The notes: generated from the sequence alone by a model not told the origin. DNA of 64,000 nucleotides from Vreelandella maris (GCF_013371085.1 NZ_JABWCV010000008.1:120220-184219), one strand, 5' to 3'. Positions 42,947-51,877 are shown, numbered from the stretch's first letter. Translations and numbers: made by a program.

Positions 42947-44413
42947 ATGTACCGCTTACTCCGGTTTATTGTCTTAGCCAAGTGGGTGCCCAGCACATTA
43001 GCCCACAGCAGTTTATTACTGTTCTTGCTGGCCATGCCCCTGCAGGCAGCCGAATCACCTACCCAGGATTACCTCATTCAGTTACCGCCTATACAGACCT
43101 CGCCCATGAGTGGCGGCGATGGCTCGGTAGAGCAGTTTGACCATAACGCCTATTCGTTGCCGCTGGGTAATATGTCGATGACCAAGCGTCTGGATTTCAG
43201 CGTTGGCAACAGCTTCTTTCGCAACCCTTGGGTGGCGGCGCCCGCCAGCACCGAGGCCCGGGATGGTCTGGGGCCACTCCTGAATACCAATAGCTGCCAG
43301 GGCTGCCACCTTAAGGATGGTCGGGGGCACCCACCCACCGGCGACGAAAACCCCATCGCGCTGTTTCTGCGCCTCTCGCTACCCGCTAGCCAAGCGGGCC
43401 CAGAGACACTGGAGCAGCGGGGCGCGCTTCCGGTACCTAATTACGGTTTGCAGCTACAAACCGCGGCGATTAGCGGTGCCAAGCCCGAGGCCAAGCTGGT
43501 GATTGAGTATCGCCCTCGGGAAGTGAGCTTCGCCGATGGCACCAGCGTCACCTTGCAGGCGCCGATCTACTCGATTGCCGAACCCGCCTACGGAGAGCTG
43601 CCGGAGTCACTGCAAACCTCGCCGCGGTTGGCGCCGCCAATGATTGGCCTGGGCCTGCTAGAAGCGATTCCAGAAGCTGACCTTATCGCTGCCGCAGACC
43701 CTGATGATGCTGATAAAGACGGGATTTCCGGCCGCTACAACCAAGTATGGGATGTGCGCAGTGGTACCACGGTGCTAGGGCGTTTCGGCTGGAAAGCCGG
43801 TGAGCCCAGCATTGAGCAGCAGGGCCTGCACGCCTTTGCCGGCGATATGGGGCTGACGTCCAGTCTGGTGCCACAAACCGACTGCATGGAGAGCCAGGGG
43901 TGCGATGAGTTTCCTAACGGTGGCACGCCCGAAGTCAGCGATGACGTGGCCGACTTCGTGACCTTCTACGCCTCCAGCCTGGCGGTGCCGATGCGCCGTG
44001 ATATGAATGACCCCGCGGTAAAACAGGGCGCTGAGCGTTTTAACGCGCTTGGCTGCGCGAGCTGCCATACACCGCGCCAGCGCACCGCTGCGGATGCTGC
44101 CCGTCCGGCGCTAGCCAATCAGGAAATATGGCCCTATAGCGACCTGCTGCTCCACGATCTGGGCGATGCCCTGGCGGATCATCGCAGTGAGTTCCAGGCC
44201 GATGGCCGCGAATGGCGCACCCCGCCGCTGTGGGGCATCGGCTTGACGCAAACGGTTAACCCCCGGGCGGGTTTTCTCCACGATGGTCGCGCCCGCACCT
44301 TGGAAGAGGCGATACTCTGGCACGGTGGCGAGGCAGAAAGCGCCACCCAGGGCTATCGGGCACTGCCCGCCGACCAGCGGGCGGAACTTATCCGTTTCCT
44401 TGAATCCCTGTAA
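42947..44413 (+). CDS. Di-heme oxidoreductase-like protein (DUF1111)
   Basis: A 488-residue periplasmic c-type cytochrome related to the MauG/cytochrome c peroxidase group. Haem sites are CQGCH at about residue 116 (in LLNTNSCQGCHLKDGRGHPP) and CASCH at about 369. A signal peptide is present (to about residue 35). Members of DUF1111 were earlier called thiol oxidoreductase; the reaction is not established, but the genes travel with imelysins and are iron-linked. The start at 42947 is supported by a nearby GCAAGG; an ATG 25 codons earlier is in frame and would sit within the hairpin at 42860-42891. Confidence 0.88.
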   Translation: MYRLLRFIVLAKWVPSTLAHSSLLLFLLAMPLQAAESPTQDYLIQLPPIQTSPMSGGDGSVEQFDHNAYSLPLGNMSMTKRLDFSVGNSFFRNPWVAAPASTEARDGLGPLLNTNSCQGCHLKDGRGHPPTGDENPIALFLRLSLPASQAGPETLEQRGALPVPNYGLQLQTAAISGAKPEAKLVIEYRPREVSFADGTSVTLQAPIYSIAEPAYGELPESLQTSPRLAPPMIGLGLLEAIPEADLIAAADPDDADKDGISGRYNQVWDVRSGTTVLGRFGWKAGEPSIEQQGLHAFAGDMGLTSSLVPQTDCMESQGCDEFPNGGTPEVSDDVADFVTFYASSLAVPMRRDMNDPAVKQGAERFNALGCASCHTPRQRTAADAARPALANQEIWPYSDLLLHDLGDALADHRSEFQADGREWRTPPLWGIGLTQTVNPRAGFLHDGRARTLEEAILWHGGEAESATQGYRALPADQRAELIRFLESL

Positions 44414-44436
44414 GTCATGACTGTTAAGGAGTTAAC

Positions 44437-45462
44437 GTGATCGCATCTCTTCGCCGCCTGAGTTTGCTGGCCTGCGCGCTACTTGCGACGCCGCTCTCTT
44501 TCGCGACAGACACCCCTACGCCGCGGGACATGTGGCACGGCGCGGTGGAGCTTCAGTATGCCGAACTGAGTGCCGCCTCCGAGCGTCTGGAAGCCAGCGC
44601 CGCACGCTTTTGCCAGAGCCCAGACGAAGCTCTCAGGCAGCGCCTGGAAAATGACTGGCTGAGCGCCTATCAAGCCTGGCAGGCGGTGCGTTTTATCCAG
44701 TTCGGCCCGGCCGAGCAGAATAGCCGAGGCTGGCAGCTGCAGTTCTGGCCAGACCGTAAAAACCTGGTAGGCAGTAAGGTGCGCGGCTGGCTGAAGGCAG
44801 CCGAAGCCCCAGATGCCCAAGATATCGCCAGTGACAGCGTAGCGATCCAAGGCTTCCCCGCCCTTGAATACTTGCTTTATGACGACGCCATGGATGAACA
44901 GGCCCTGAGCGATCCTGCAGCCTGCGACTTGATGCAGGCCATCACCACTCATCTTGCGGATACCACGACCGCTCTGCATCGCGACTGGCAAGCCTTTGGC
45001 GAGCATTATCTGGAGACTGCCGACTATACCGAAACCACACTGGCCAGCGCTATCCAGACCCTCGAGCTACTCGAAGATAAACGGCTCGGTGAGCCTATGG
45101 GCCTTAAAGGCGCGCCCGCCAATGGCTACTTGGCCGAAGCATGGCGTAGCGGGCAAACGGTTCGATTGGTAGAGAGCAGCCTGGAGGGGCTGCGTACCGG
45201 CTTCTTGCCGGGGCTCACCGCGCTGTTGCGCGAGGCCGATGCACTGCCGCTCGCCGAGGCGTTTCGTGACCAGTTGGATAAAACACTCGTTCAGGCTAGC
45301 GAACTGCCACCGGGCTTGGTGCCTTCCCTTGAAGACGAAGAGGCGTTTCGCGGTCTGCAGTCGCTCTACCTCGACATCAGCCAGCTACGCCATCTACTGG
45401 GTAACGAGATCGCAGGTGAACTCGGGTTGGTGCGTGGCTTTAACTCCAGCGACGGAGATTAA
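44437..45462 (+). CDS. Second imelysin-family protein
   Basis: A 341-residue exported protein with a signal peptide to about residue 23 and an imelysin bundle: SAYQAWQAVRFIQFGPAEQ, then VAIQGFPALEYLLYD. The usual GxHxxE is GFPALE here, with Pro for His, so its metal site must differ from that of the first imelysin. It follows the DUF1111 gene by 23 bases and precedes the DUF1513 gene by 3 bases, in one operon. A periplasmic iron-binding role alongside the di-heme protein is inferred. Confidence 0.88.
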   Translation: MIASLRRLSLLACALLATPLSFATDTPTPRDMWHGAVELQYAELSAASERLEASAARFCQSPDEALRQRLENDWLSAYQAWQAVRFIQFGPAEQNSRGWQLQFWPDRKNLVGSKVRGWLKAAEAPDAQDIASDSVAIQGFPALEYLLYDDAMDEQALSDPAACDLMQAITTHLADTTTALHRDWQAFGEHYLETADYTETTLASAIQTLELLEDKRLGEPMGLKGAPANGYLAEAWRSGQTVRLVESSLEGLRTGFLPGLTALLREADALPLAEAFRDQLDKTLVQASELPPGLVPSLEDEEAFRGLQSLYLDISQLRHLLGNEIAGELGLVRGFNSSDGD

Positions 45463-45465
45463 GCC

Positions 45466-46554
45466 ATGCATCGACGCCAGGTACTCAAAGCGGGGTTGGG
45501 CAGCGTCGCCATGGCGCTGACTCCGCTGAGCTGGGCGCTGCCAGCACGGGAGGAAGCCGCTTGGCTGTTCAGCGCGGTAGACGACCCTAGCGGGGCGCAT
45601 TACATCGCCGGGGTGGCATTGGATGGTCAGACCCGCTTTATGATCGAAGTACCCGAGCGCTGCCATGGAGGCTGTCTGCGGCCAGACTCCCGCCAGGCAG
45701 TATTGTTTGCTCGCCGCCCTGGCACGCGGATGTATGTGATCGATGGCGACAGCCGTCAATTAGCCCACACCATTGCGGCCGGAAAGGGCTACCACTTCTA
45801 CGGGCATGGCGTTTTCGACCTGAGTGGGCGATACCTGTATGTCACCGCCAACCGTTTGGAGGACAGCGCCGGGCTAGTGCGCGTTTACGACGCTGCCAAC
45901 GCCTACGCCCATGTGCGTGATATGCCGCTGGACGGTATTGGCCCCCATGAGCTCAAACTGATGCCGGATGGAGATACCCTGGTGATTGGCTTGGGGGGTA
46001 TCCAGACTCATCCTGACTACGGCCGGGTCAAACTCAATCTCGATACCATGGCCCCGGCGCTGATGCTGCTGGATCGCCACAGCGGTGAGATACTGGCACG
46101 TCACGAACCTTCGCACCATCAGCTCAGCTGCCGTCATCTGGATGTGGCGGCGGACGGTGCCGTGATCGCTGGCTACCAGTTTGAAGGCCCCGAGTGGGAA
46201 ATCCATCCGCTGACCTGCCGACTTGACAGTGATGGTCATTTCTCTGAGCTGACACTTGACGATGAGCTGACGGCCAGCTTGAACCATTACACTGCCAGCG
46301 TGGCGTTTAGCCGTGTTTCTGGCAATGTCCTGGTGACCGCCCCCCGCGGCAACCGGGTACTACTGCTGGATGCTGCGCAAGGCACGCTTGTTGCCAGCCT
46401 GGCGCTGCCCGACGCCGCCGGTGCCCGCTGCGACGGTAACGGTGGCTTTCTGGTCTCCTCCGGCCAGGGCGGGCTCTACCGTGTTACGCCTGACTTAGCG
46501 ATGCCCGAGCTTCTCGCCAGCCTGGAACTGCGCTGGGATAACCATCTAACATGA
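45466..46554 (+). CDS. DUF1513 beta-propeller protein
   Basis: A 362-residue protein with an N-terminal export signal containing an RRQ pair (MHRRQVLKAGLGSVAMALTPLSWAL), possibly a twin-arginine signal. The body is a seven-bladed propeller, with repeated strands such as GHGVFDLSGRYLYVTANR and GPHELKLMPDGDTLVIGLGGIQT. DUF1513 proteins accompany imelysin/DUF1111 operons; their role is unknown, though a scaffold or electron-transfer partner in periplasmic iron handling is plausible. It is the last gene of the operon. Confidence 0.88.
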   Translation: MHRRQVLKAGLGSVAMALTPLSWALPAREEAAWLFSAVDDPSGAHYIAGVALDGQTRFMIEVPERCHGGCLRPDSRQAVLFARRPGTRMYVIDGDSRQLAHTIAAGKGYHFYGHGVFDLSGRYLYVTANRLEDSAGLVRVYDAANAYAHVRDMPLDGIGPHELKLMPDGDTLVIGLGGIQTHPDYGRVKLNLDTMAPALMLLDRHSGEILARHEPSHHQLSCRHLDVAADGAVIAGYQFEGPEWEIHPLTCRLDSDGHFSELTLDDELTASLNHYTASVAFSRVSGNVLVTAPRGNRVLLLDAAQGTLVASLALPDAAGARCDGNGGFLVSSGQGGLYRVTPDLAMPELLASLELRWDNHLT

Positions 46555-46608
46555 TTTTCAGAAAAGCGGCTTGGAATAGTATGCCGTATCAGTGACTAGG
46601 TGGCCGCA

Positions 46609-46628
46609 TAATCATCCCATGATAATGA
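46609..46628. promoter_or_regulatory. Fur-like site upstream of the ABC exporter
   Basis: ATAATCAT-CCC-ATGATAATGA contains inverted ATCAT/ATGAT units and the GATAATGA core of Fur boxes. It lies 66-85 bases upstream of the exporter start. Confidence 0.45.
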
Positions 46629-46693
46629 CACCTTCTTGGTAAGAGGCACTGCTGTTAAACTTCAGCGCTCTTTTCAGGAAGGCAAGGAGACCC

Positions 46694-48346
46694 ATGGAAC
46701 TGCTTCACTTAGTATTTCGCCACTACCGCTGGCCTTTTATGGGCGCCATTGCGTTGAGCCTATTGAGCGCTGGACTAGGGGTTGCGGTGATTGCCTTCAT
46801 CAATCAGCGCTTAATCGAGGTCGGCAGTTTGGCGGCATTGCCACAGTTTCTAGGCCTGTTAGCGGTATTGCTGGCGGTGACGCTGGGTACGCAGTTGGCG
46901 CTTACGTTGCTGGGTCATCACTTTGTATTCGATCTACGCTCCCGCTTGGTGAAGCGAATTCTCGATACGGATATTGAGCGTTTAGAGCAGTTGGGTAATT
47001 CCACCTTGTTGGCCAGCCTTTCCAGTGATGTGCGCAACATCACCATTGGGTTTGTGCGCCTGCCGGAACTGATTCAAGGCGTCGTGCTGACGCTGGCTTC
47101 GGTCGCCTATTTGGCGTGGCTCTCGCCCCAAATGGTGGTTATCACCGTGCTATGGATCGCCTTCACGATGGGGGTGGGTTGGTGGCTGGTCTCGAAGGTG
47201 TACCGCCACTTTCACCTCGTGCGAGAGAGCGAGGATCGCCTTTACAAGGATTACCAATCAGCAATAGAAGGGCGCAAGGAGTTGGCGCTCAACCGTGACC
47301 GCGCCCGACATTTTTTTGACGAGCGTTACACGCTCAATGCCCGGGACTACCGTTACCACATCATCCGTGCCGATACCTACCACCTCAGTGCCAATAACTG
47401 GTCTAACATCATGATGTTGGGCGCTATCGGCGTGGTGTTTTTCCTCTCTAATGGGTTGGGCTGGGCCAACACCACGGTGGCTTCCACTTTTGCGCTGACG
47501 CTTTTATTTCTGCGCACGCCGTTAATCCAAGCAGTAGGCGCTTGGCCCACACTGATTAGTGCCCAGGTCGCCTTCGATAAGTTGAGCAGCCTGGAGCTAG
47601 CCGAATACCAGCCAAGTTTTGCGGTGGACGATACGCTGACCGACTGGCAGCGCATTGAACTTGAAGCGGTCACCTACCACTACCCCGCGACTGCCCAGGG
47701 CGAAGGGTTCCAGGTGGGGCCTTTAAATATGACCCTTGAGCGTGGTGAGCAGGTATTTCTGATCGGCGGCAACGGCAGTGGTAAGTCGACCCTGGCCAGG
47801 TTGCTTTCTGGGCTATACCGCCCGCAAAGCGGCGCCATCAAAGTCGATGGCCAAGTGCTCAACGCCGATCAGTGGGAGGCCTTTCGTGCCCGCTTCGCCA
47901 GTGTGTTTACTGATTTTCATCAATTCGACCAAACCATGGGCCCCGAAGGGCAGCCTGCCGACCCTCAGGTCGTTGATACCTGGCTTGAGCGACTGCAGAT
48001 GCAGCACAAATTGCAGTGGGAGGGCGATCGGGTCATCAACACTCAGCTCTCCCAAGGGCAACGCAAGCGCCTGGCGCTTTTGCTGGCGATTGCTGAAAAA
48101 CGCGATATCTTACTGCTGGATGAGTGGGCGGCGGATCAAGACCCGCAGTTCCGACGCCTATTTTACCGCGAGCTGTTACCGCACTTAAAAGCAATGGGGA
48201 AAACCGTGTTTGCCATCAGTCATGACGACAGCTACTTCGTCCACGCTGATCGCTTGCTGGAGATGGCGAAAGGGCAACTTAGCGAGCTGAAAGGCGAGCA
48301 GCGTGCGCGAGCAAGCGAGGACGCGGTTGCACAAATCAATAGCTAA
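46694..48346 (+). CDS. Cyclic-peptide-type ABC exporter (SyrD/PvdE/YojI family)
   Basis: A 550-residue fused ABC transporter: six membrane helices (about residues 15-300) then an ATPase with Walker [10 protein letters not shown] (about 356-364), signature [14 protein letters not shown], Walker [14 protein letters not shown] and the switch His in FAISHDD. The family exports peptides across the inner membrane: PvdE the pyoverdine precursor, SyrD syringomycin, YojI microcin J25. A Fur-like site lies upstream and siderophore-uptake genes follow, so a siderophore-related export role is plausible but not shown. No nonribosomal peptide synthetase is in the window. Confidence 0.88.
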   Translation: MELLHLVFRHYRWPFMGAIALSLLSAGLGVAVIAFINQRLIEVGSLAALPQFLGLLAVLLAVTLGTQLALTLLGHHFVFDLRSRLVKRILDTDIERLEQLGNSTLLASLSSDVRNITIGFVRLPELIQGVVLTLASVAYLAWLSPQMVVITVLWIAFTMGVGWWLVSKVYRHFHLVRESEDRLYKDYQSAIEGRKELALNRDRARHFFDERYTLNARDYRYHIIRADTYHLSANNWSNIMMLGAIGVVFFLSNGLGWANTTVASTFALTLLFLRTPLIQAVGAWPTLISAQVAFDKLSSLELAEYQPSFAVDDTLTDWQRIELEAVTYHYPATAQGEGFQVGPLNMTLERGEQVFLIGGNGSGKSTLARLLSGLYRPQSGAIKVDGQVLNADQWEAFRARFASVFTDFHQFDQTMGPEGQPADPQVVDTWLERLQMQHKLQWEGDRVINTQLSQGQRKRLALLLAIAEKRDILLLDEWAADQDPQFRRLFYRELLPHLKAMGKTVFAISHDDSYFVHADRLLEMAKGQLSELKGEQRARASEDAVAQINS

Positions 48347-48366
48347 CAGCGCAGAAGGCGGGGGTT

Positions 48367-49155
48367 TTAGCCGGTGGTCTGCTTGGCGCGCTTACGCGCT
48401 TGTAGGTCGCAGCCCTCGAGCGGGCAGGTGCCGCAGACATCAAATTCATCCAGTAAATAGCGCAGGCAGCAGAGCTTGCGCACCCGCTTAACTTCCTCAC
48501 TACCCTTGGGCGTAAAGTAACGCACCGGCTGAAACAGCGGGTTGCGCTTACCGTTAGGGAGCGTACGCGTTTCTAACAGCGCTTTAGCTGCTTCAAGCGC
48601 TGCTTCATTTGCGAGCGGGTGCTCGGCCAGCGCGTTGATGTAAAAGTCCAGGTAGCCACCGGCATTGCTCCAAAATACTCGCTGTGCCGCGCCGGAGATA
48701 GCCGCTAATTGCTCAATCAACGGTGCCCAGTGCTGCTCAATCAGCGTAGCGAAGCGCTCAAGCGGGTCATTGGTGGTTAATGGCGAGCCTTCATGAGGTA
48801 GCCAAAGCCGTGCCGTCGCGCCGTTTTCGTTGAAGATCACCTGTACATCATCCAATCCCACCGGCAGGTCTCGGTTGAGCAACAGGTTGGCCGTGAGCGT
48901 AGGGACGGTCAGCGCGCTGAAGTGCCACTTGGACCATAGGGAGACGACTGCCCGCGAGTCACCGTTTGGATATTGAGACGAGAAGCGTGCCAAGTCCTGT
49001 TTGAGCCAATTGATATCCCGCCAGCGAGTGGCTTTGAACGCTTCCAGCAGTGGCATTCCACCCACTAAGGGGGGCGAAAAGTTAGCCAGCGGCCCGGTAT
49101 AGCAGGCGGCCAACGAAGGCTCGAACAGTGGCGGCTGACGCAGGGCAAGGGGCAT
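48367..49155 (-). CDS. fhuF: Siderophore ferric reductase FhuF
   Basis: A 262-residue cytoplasmic reductase that releases iron from hydroxamate siderophores. The C-terminus carries the family 2Fe-2S site: CC-x10-C-x2-C in RKLCCLRYLLDEFDVCGTCPLEGC, one more Cys following. The central region (YLDFYINALAEHP) also fits. It is on the minus strand, downstream of fhuC with 137 bases between them that contain a Fur-like site and short tandem repeats, so it may have its own promoter. Confidence 0.9.
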   Translation of the reverse strand: MPLALRQPPLFEPSLAACYTGPLANFSPPLVGGMPLLEAFKATRWRDINWLKQDLARFSSQYPNGDSRAVVSLWSKWHFSALTVPTLTANLLLNRDLPVGLDDVQVIFNENGATARLWLPHEGSPLTTNDPLERFATLIEQHWAPLIEQLAAISGAAQRVFWSNAGGYLDFYINALAEHPLANEAALEAAKALLETRTLPNGKRNPLFQPVRYFTPKGSEEVKRVRKLCCLRYLLDEFDVCGTCPLEGCDLQARKRAKQTTG

Positions 49156-49207
49156 AACCGAACTCCAACACTAGGCGCTGGGAAATAAACAGTGGCTTAG
49201 GTTAAAC

Positions 49208-49224
49208 GGTAATGACTATCAATT
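49208..49224. promoter_or_regulatory. Fur-like site upstream of fhuF
   Basis: GGTAATGACTATCAATT keeps the AATGA-n-TATCA core of a Fur box. It lies 53-69 bases upstream of the fhuF start on the minus strand. Confidence 0.45.
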
Positions 49225-49240
49225 AAAGGTGTTTGTTGAG

Positions 49241-49285
49241 AATGACTATGTTTTAAATGACTACGTTTTAAATGACGGCTTAAAC
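49241..49285. repeat. Three short tandem repeats, about 15 bp each
   Basis: AATGACTATGTTTTA, AATGACTACGTTTTA and a degenerate third copy AATGACGGCTTAAAC lie in a row just downstream of fhuC. Also TTAAACGGTAA occurs twice, at 49202-49212 and 49280-49290. The AATGACTA core overlaps the Fur-like motif family, so these may be extended regulator sites. Confidence 0.5.
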
Positions 49286-49292
49286 GGTAACG

Positions 49293-50060
49293 TCATTGCG
49301 CAACGGCGATATTGTGCTCTCCGTTGGGGTGTTTCATCACCTGCATTGGCAGGCCATAAATCGCCTCTAAGGTACTACAGCTCATCAAATCACTGGGGCT
49401 GCCATGCGCCAATAAGCGGCCGCTATGTAGCGCCATCAGCTCGTCGCAGTAGCGTGAGGCCATATTGATATCGTGCAGCACGATAATCACGCCCAGGTTC
49501 AACTCATCACACAGCTTACGGATCAGCGCCAGCACTTCCATTTGGTGCGCGATATCCAGCGCTGCCAGTGGTTCATCCAACAGCAGGAAGCGGCTGCCCT
49601 GGGCAAGTAGCATCGCCAGCCACACCCGCTGGCGTTCCCCTCCGGAGAGCGTATCCACCAGACGGTCTGCAAATGCTTCGGTGTGCGTGAGGGCAATAGC
49701 GCGCTCTACGGCGTCTTTATCTTTTTGCGTATGACGCCCCAAGAGCCCATGCCAAGGATAGCGGCCAAAGCCCACCAGCTCACGCCCGGTCAAGTTTTCG
49801 GCACTCGGCAAATGCTGTGGCAAATACGCCACTTGGCGTGCGAACTCGCGGTTTCCCCACTCATTGAGCGGGCGTTGGTCAAAGTGGATATTGCCCTGGG
49901 AGGTAGGCTGCTGCTGGGCCATCAGCTTAATTAACGTCGATTTTCCCGAGCCGTTATGGCCAATCAGACCGTATACCTTGCCCTCATGAAAGGTGTGTTC
50001 AATGGGCGCTAAAAGCGGCTTGCCATTGATTTCAAAGGTGGCGCCTTTGACCTCGAACAT
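49293..50060 (-). CDS. fhuC: Ferric-siderophore ABC transporter ATPase, FhuC type
   Basis: A 255-residue ATPase. Walker A is GHNGSGKS (34-41), the signature is LSGGE (138-142), Walker B ends at DEP (162-164), and the switch His is in VLHDINMA. It matches FhuC/FepC-type importer subunits in length and sequence. Its partner is the double-length permease FhuB at 51878, on the other strand. A Fur-like motif lies 47-63 bases upstream of the start at 50060. No substrate-binding protein gene is nearby. Confidence 0.92.
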   Translation of the reverse strand: MFEVKGATFEINGKPLLAPIEHTFHEGKVYGLIGHNGSGKSTLIKLMAQQQPTSQGNIHFDQRPLNEWGNREFARQVAYLPQHLPSAENLTGRELVGFGRYPWHGLLGRHTQKDKDAVERAIALTHTEAFADRLVDTLSGGERQRVWLAMLLAQGSRFLLLDEPLAALDIAHQMEVLALIRKLCDELNLGVIIVLHDINMASRYCDELMALHSGRLLAHGSPSDLMSCSTLEAIYGLPMQVMKHPNGEHNIAVAQ

Positions 50061-50106
50061 GAATGACTCCTGGCGGAAGGGTAAAGAGTAGTAGGTACAT
50101 TCTAGT

Positions 50107-50123
50107 GCTAATAGTTCTCATTT
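50107..50123. promoter_or_regulatory. Fur-like site upstream of fhuC
   Basis: Read on the minus strand as AAATGAGAACTATTAGC. It matches the site at 51741-51757 (AAATGATAACGATTAGC) at 15 of 17 positions and lies in the 107-base gap between fhuC and the cytochrome gene. Confidence 0.6.
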
Positions 50124-50167
50124 GTAACCTGGTGGCAATAATAAAATGTCTATCAACCTCGGCTCCT

Positions 50168-50779
50168 TTAACCCATCAAACGCGCCCATATTGAATCCCT
50201 GAGCCATAAGCGACGAACCAGGGCAATAACGATATGGCCGATGATGAGTCCAAAGAGCAGCCAGGAGAGTGGACTATGCAGCACGTCGGCAGGAGCCATC
50301 ATCCAGGTGATGTTACGCTCTGCTTCGGGCAGTAATTCAAGGCCGTAGAATTGGAGCGCTCCACCACGGCCATACTGTCGCAATAGACCAAAAGCGGGCA
50401 GCCACAGCAGCAGTCCATAAAAGGTGATATGGACGATACGTGCCATTTGGCCGCTAATTCCCGGTGGAGCCAGTGGGCGATGCTGACGATTACTCAATGC
50501 CCAGCCAAGGCGGGCCAGGGTCACGAGTAAGATTAGCAAGCCCAGGGAACCGTGCGGGCCAATGCTTGATAGGAAGACTGTGAGTGTGTTTTCGCCCATG
50601 GCTCGCCAAGCCAGTACGACGATAAATTGAAATAAAACCAGCGCCGCCGTAAGCCAGTGTAAAGCCCGACTAATACGCCCAAAGTGATGCGGGCTGTCTC
50701 GCCAGCCAATAGGCGTTTGAGCTGGCTTGCTTGTGTGGCTACTGTTTAGCGCCGTGTTGTTTGCTGTTCCCTTAACCAT
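50168..50779 (-). CDS. Cytochrome b561-type protein paired with the siderophore flavoprotein
   Basis: A 203-residue membrane protein with four helices and candidate haem histidines in SRALHWLTAALVLFQ, GPHGSLGLLILLV and IVHITFYGLLLW, with another in the last helix (GLIIGHIVIALV). It has the b561/CybB layout with an N-terminal cytoplasmic extension of some 35 residues. Its start overlaps the end of the siderophore-interacting protein gene by eight bases, so the two are co-translated. Inference: the pair may carry electrons from NAD(P)H through FAD to haem at the membrane, giving a ferric reductase. Direction of electron flow is unknown. Confidence 0.82.
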   Translation of the reverse strand: MVKGTANNTALNSSHTSKPAQTPIGWRDSPHHFGRISRALHWLTAALVLFQFIVVLAWRAMGENTLTVFLSSIGPHGSLGLLILLVTLARLGWALSNRQHRPLAPPGISGQMARIVHITFYGLLLWLPAFGLLRQYGRGGALQFYGLELLPEAERNITWMMAPADVLHSPLSWLLFGLIIGHIVIALVRRLWLRDSIWARLMG

Positions 50780-51704
50780 TGGCCTTGCCCAGGCGCCAGT
50801 AGCCCATGCTGGTAACGTACTGTTTGGGTAGCCCGCACTCGTTAATCAAATAGCGGCGTAGCTGCATGGCGACCTTGGTTTCAGCGGCGATCCAGGCGTA
50901 GAAGGGTGCGCTGTCATCCAGGGTGGCGGGTTCCCAGAGTGGTCCCTCCTCATCGTCGCTTTTGTCCTGGGGAGTGGGTGACGTAGGTGTGCCGCCTAGC
51001 GCTTGAATTTCTTTTTGTAAATCGATATCACGCAGCGCTCGCATTAGCAGTTCACCGTGTTGGCAGCCAGGTTCAGCGTCGCGGGCCAGCCAGCGCAGCT
51101 TGGCGGCCTGGGGCAGCGGCTGAACGTCGTCGCCACGAGGCACTTCGAACAGTGCTTCGACTTTGGGTTTGAGCGGCAAATCATCAAGGGTTTCCAGAAT
51201 GCCGGCAGCAGCGGGTAGGGCGGTTTCATCGGCGATGATCAGAATACGGCGTACGCCTTGTGGCGGCTTCCACTCGTAGCCTAGCTTTGGGCCATCCGCA
51301 TTGGCGGTAGGAGCTGTCATGGCCAAGCGGTCGCCGGGGCGGGCATGCATTGCCCAGCGTGATGCGGGCCCCGTGTCACCGTGGAGCACGAACTCCACGT
51401 CCACCTCGGCTTTTTCCGGGCGCAGAGCGCGGATAGTGTAAGTGCGCGCGGAAGGTCGCTGGGCTTCCGGCAGGGCACGGTAGGCGCTATACCAGTCGTG
51501 CTCATCCAGTTTGGCGATTTCAAATAAAGGGTCGAGAGTACCGCCTCCTTCCGGGAAGAACAGTTTGACGCGCTGATCCGGTGCGTAAGTGCTCATCTGG
51601 CTAACGGCGGGGCCGCTGAACGTAAATCGAACTAATGAGGCGCTGACCTGGGTGCGCCGGGCGAGGGTGATATCGAATAGCTGGTAGCTCGGTTTGGCTG
51701 CCAT
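50772..51704 (-). CDS. Siderophore-interacting protein (FAD-dependent ferric reductase, SIP family)
   Basis: A 310-residue flavoprotein of the ViuB/YqjH type, which reduces ferric siderophores in the cytoplasm with NAD(P)H. The FAD domain has SARTYTIRAL (about residues 84-93) and HGDTGPASRWAMHARPGD; the SIP domain has ILIIADETALPAAAGILE and ends AWIAAETKVAMQLRRYLINECGLPKQYVTSMGYWRLG. The start at 51704 has AAGGGAGG upstream; an upstream ATG at 51755 would lie within the Fur-like site. An acidic insertion (DKSDDEEGP) sits before the final domain. It is the first gene of a unit with the b561 gene. Confidence 0.92.
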   Translation of the reverse strand: MAAKPSYQLFDITLARRTQVSASLVRFTFSGPAVSQMSTYAPDQRVKLFFPEGGGTLDPLFEIAKLDEHDWYSAYRALPEAQRPSARTYTIRALRPEKAEVDVEFVLHGDTGPASRWAMHARPGDRLAMTAPTANADGPKLGYEWKPPQGVRRILIIADETALPAAAGILETLDDLPLKPKVEALFEVPRGDDVQPLPQAAKLRWLARDAEPGCQHGELLMRALRDIDLQKEIQALGGTPTSPTPQDKSDDEEGPLWEPATLDDSAPFYAWIAAETKVAMQLRRYLINECGLPKQYVTSMGYWRLGKANG

Positions 51705-51740
51705 AGAATTGCCTCCCTTGATAAAGGTGTCAATTGTAGT

Positions 51741-51778
51741 GCTAATCGTTATCATTTAGAATCGATAGTTATCATTCA
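51741..51778. promoter_or_regulatory. Two Fur-like sites between SIP and fhuB
   Basis: GCTAATCGTTATCATTT (51741-51757) and GATAGTTATCATTCA (51764-51778) both follow the Fur-box core TTATCATT. They lie in the divergent promoter region and could repress both genes in iron-rich cells. Confidence 0.7.
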
Positions 51779-51877
51779 ATGACTGACTTCCAAACACGAT
51801 TAAGGCTAACCAATGACGCTGCTGCCTACCGCCGCCCCTTCGGCAAGTGCCTCGTTTATGAAAGGGGATTGCTCGCT

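Noticed and set aside
44479..45006. Open frame of 175 codons opposite the second imelysin gene
   Set aside because: Same reason: fully antisense to a family-supported gene, without own signals.
49241..49285. Short tandem repeats considered as a CRISPR array
   Set aside because: Units of 15 bp without spacers, only three copies and no cas genes.
51779..51877. Upstream start for fhuB giving 33 extra residues
   Set aside because: The ATG touches the Fur-like site and would be leaderless; the shorter form fits the usual FhuB length and has AAAGGGG upstream. Not fully excluded.
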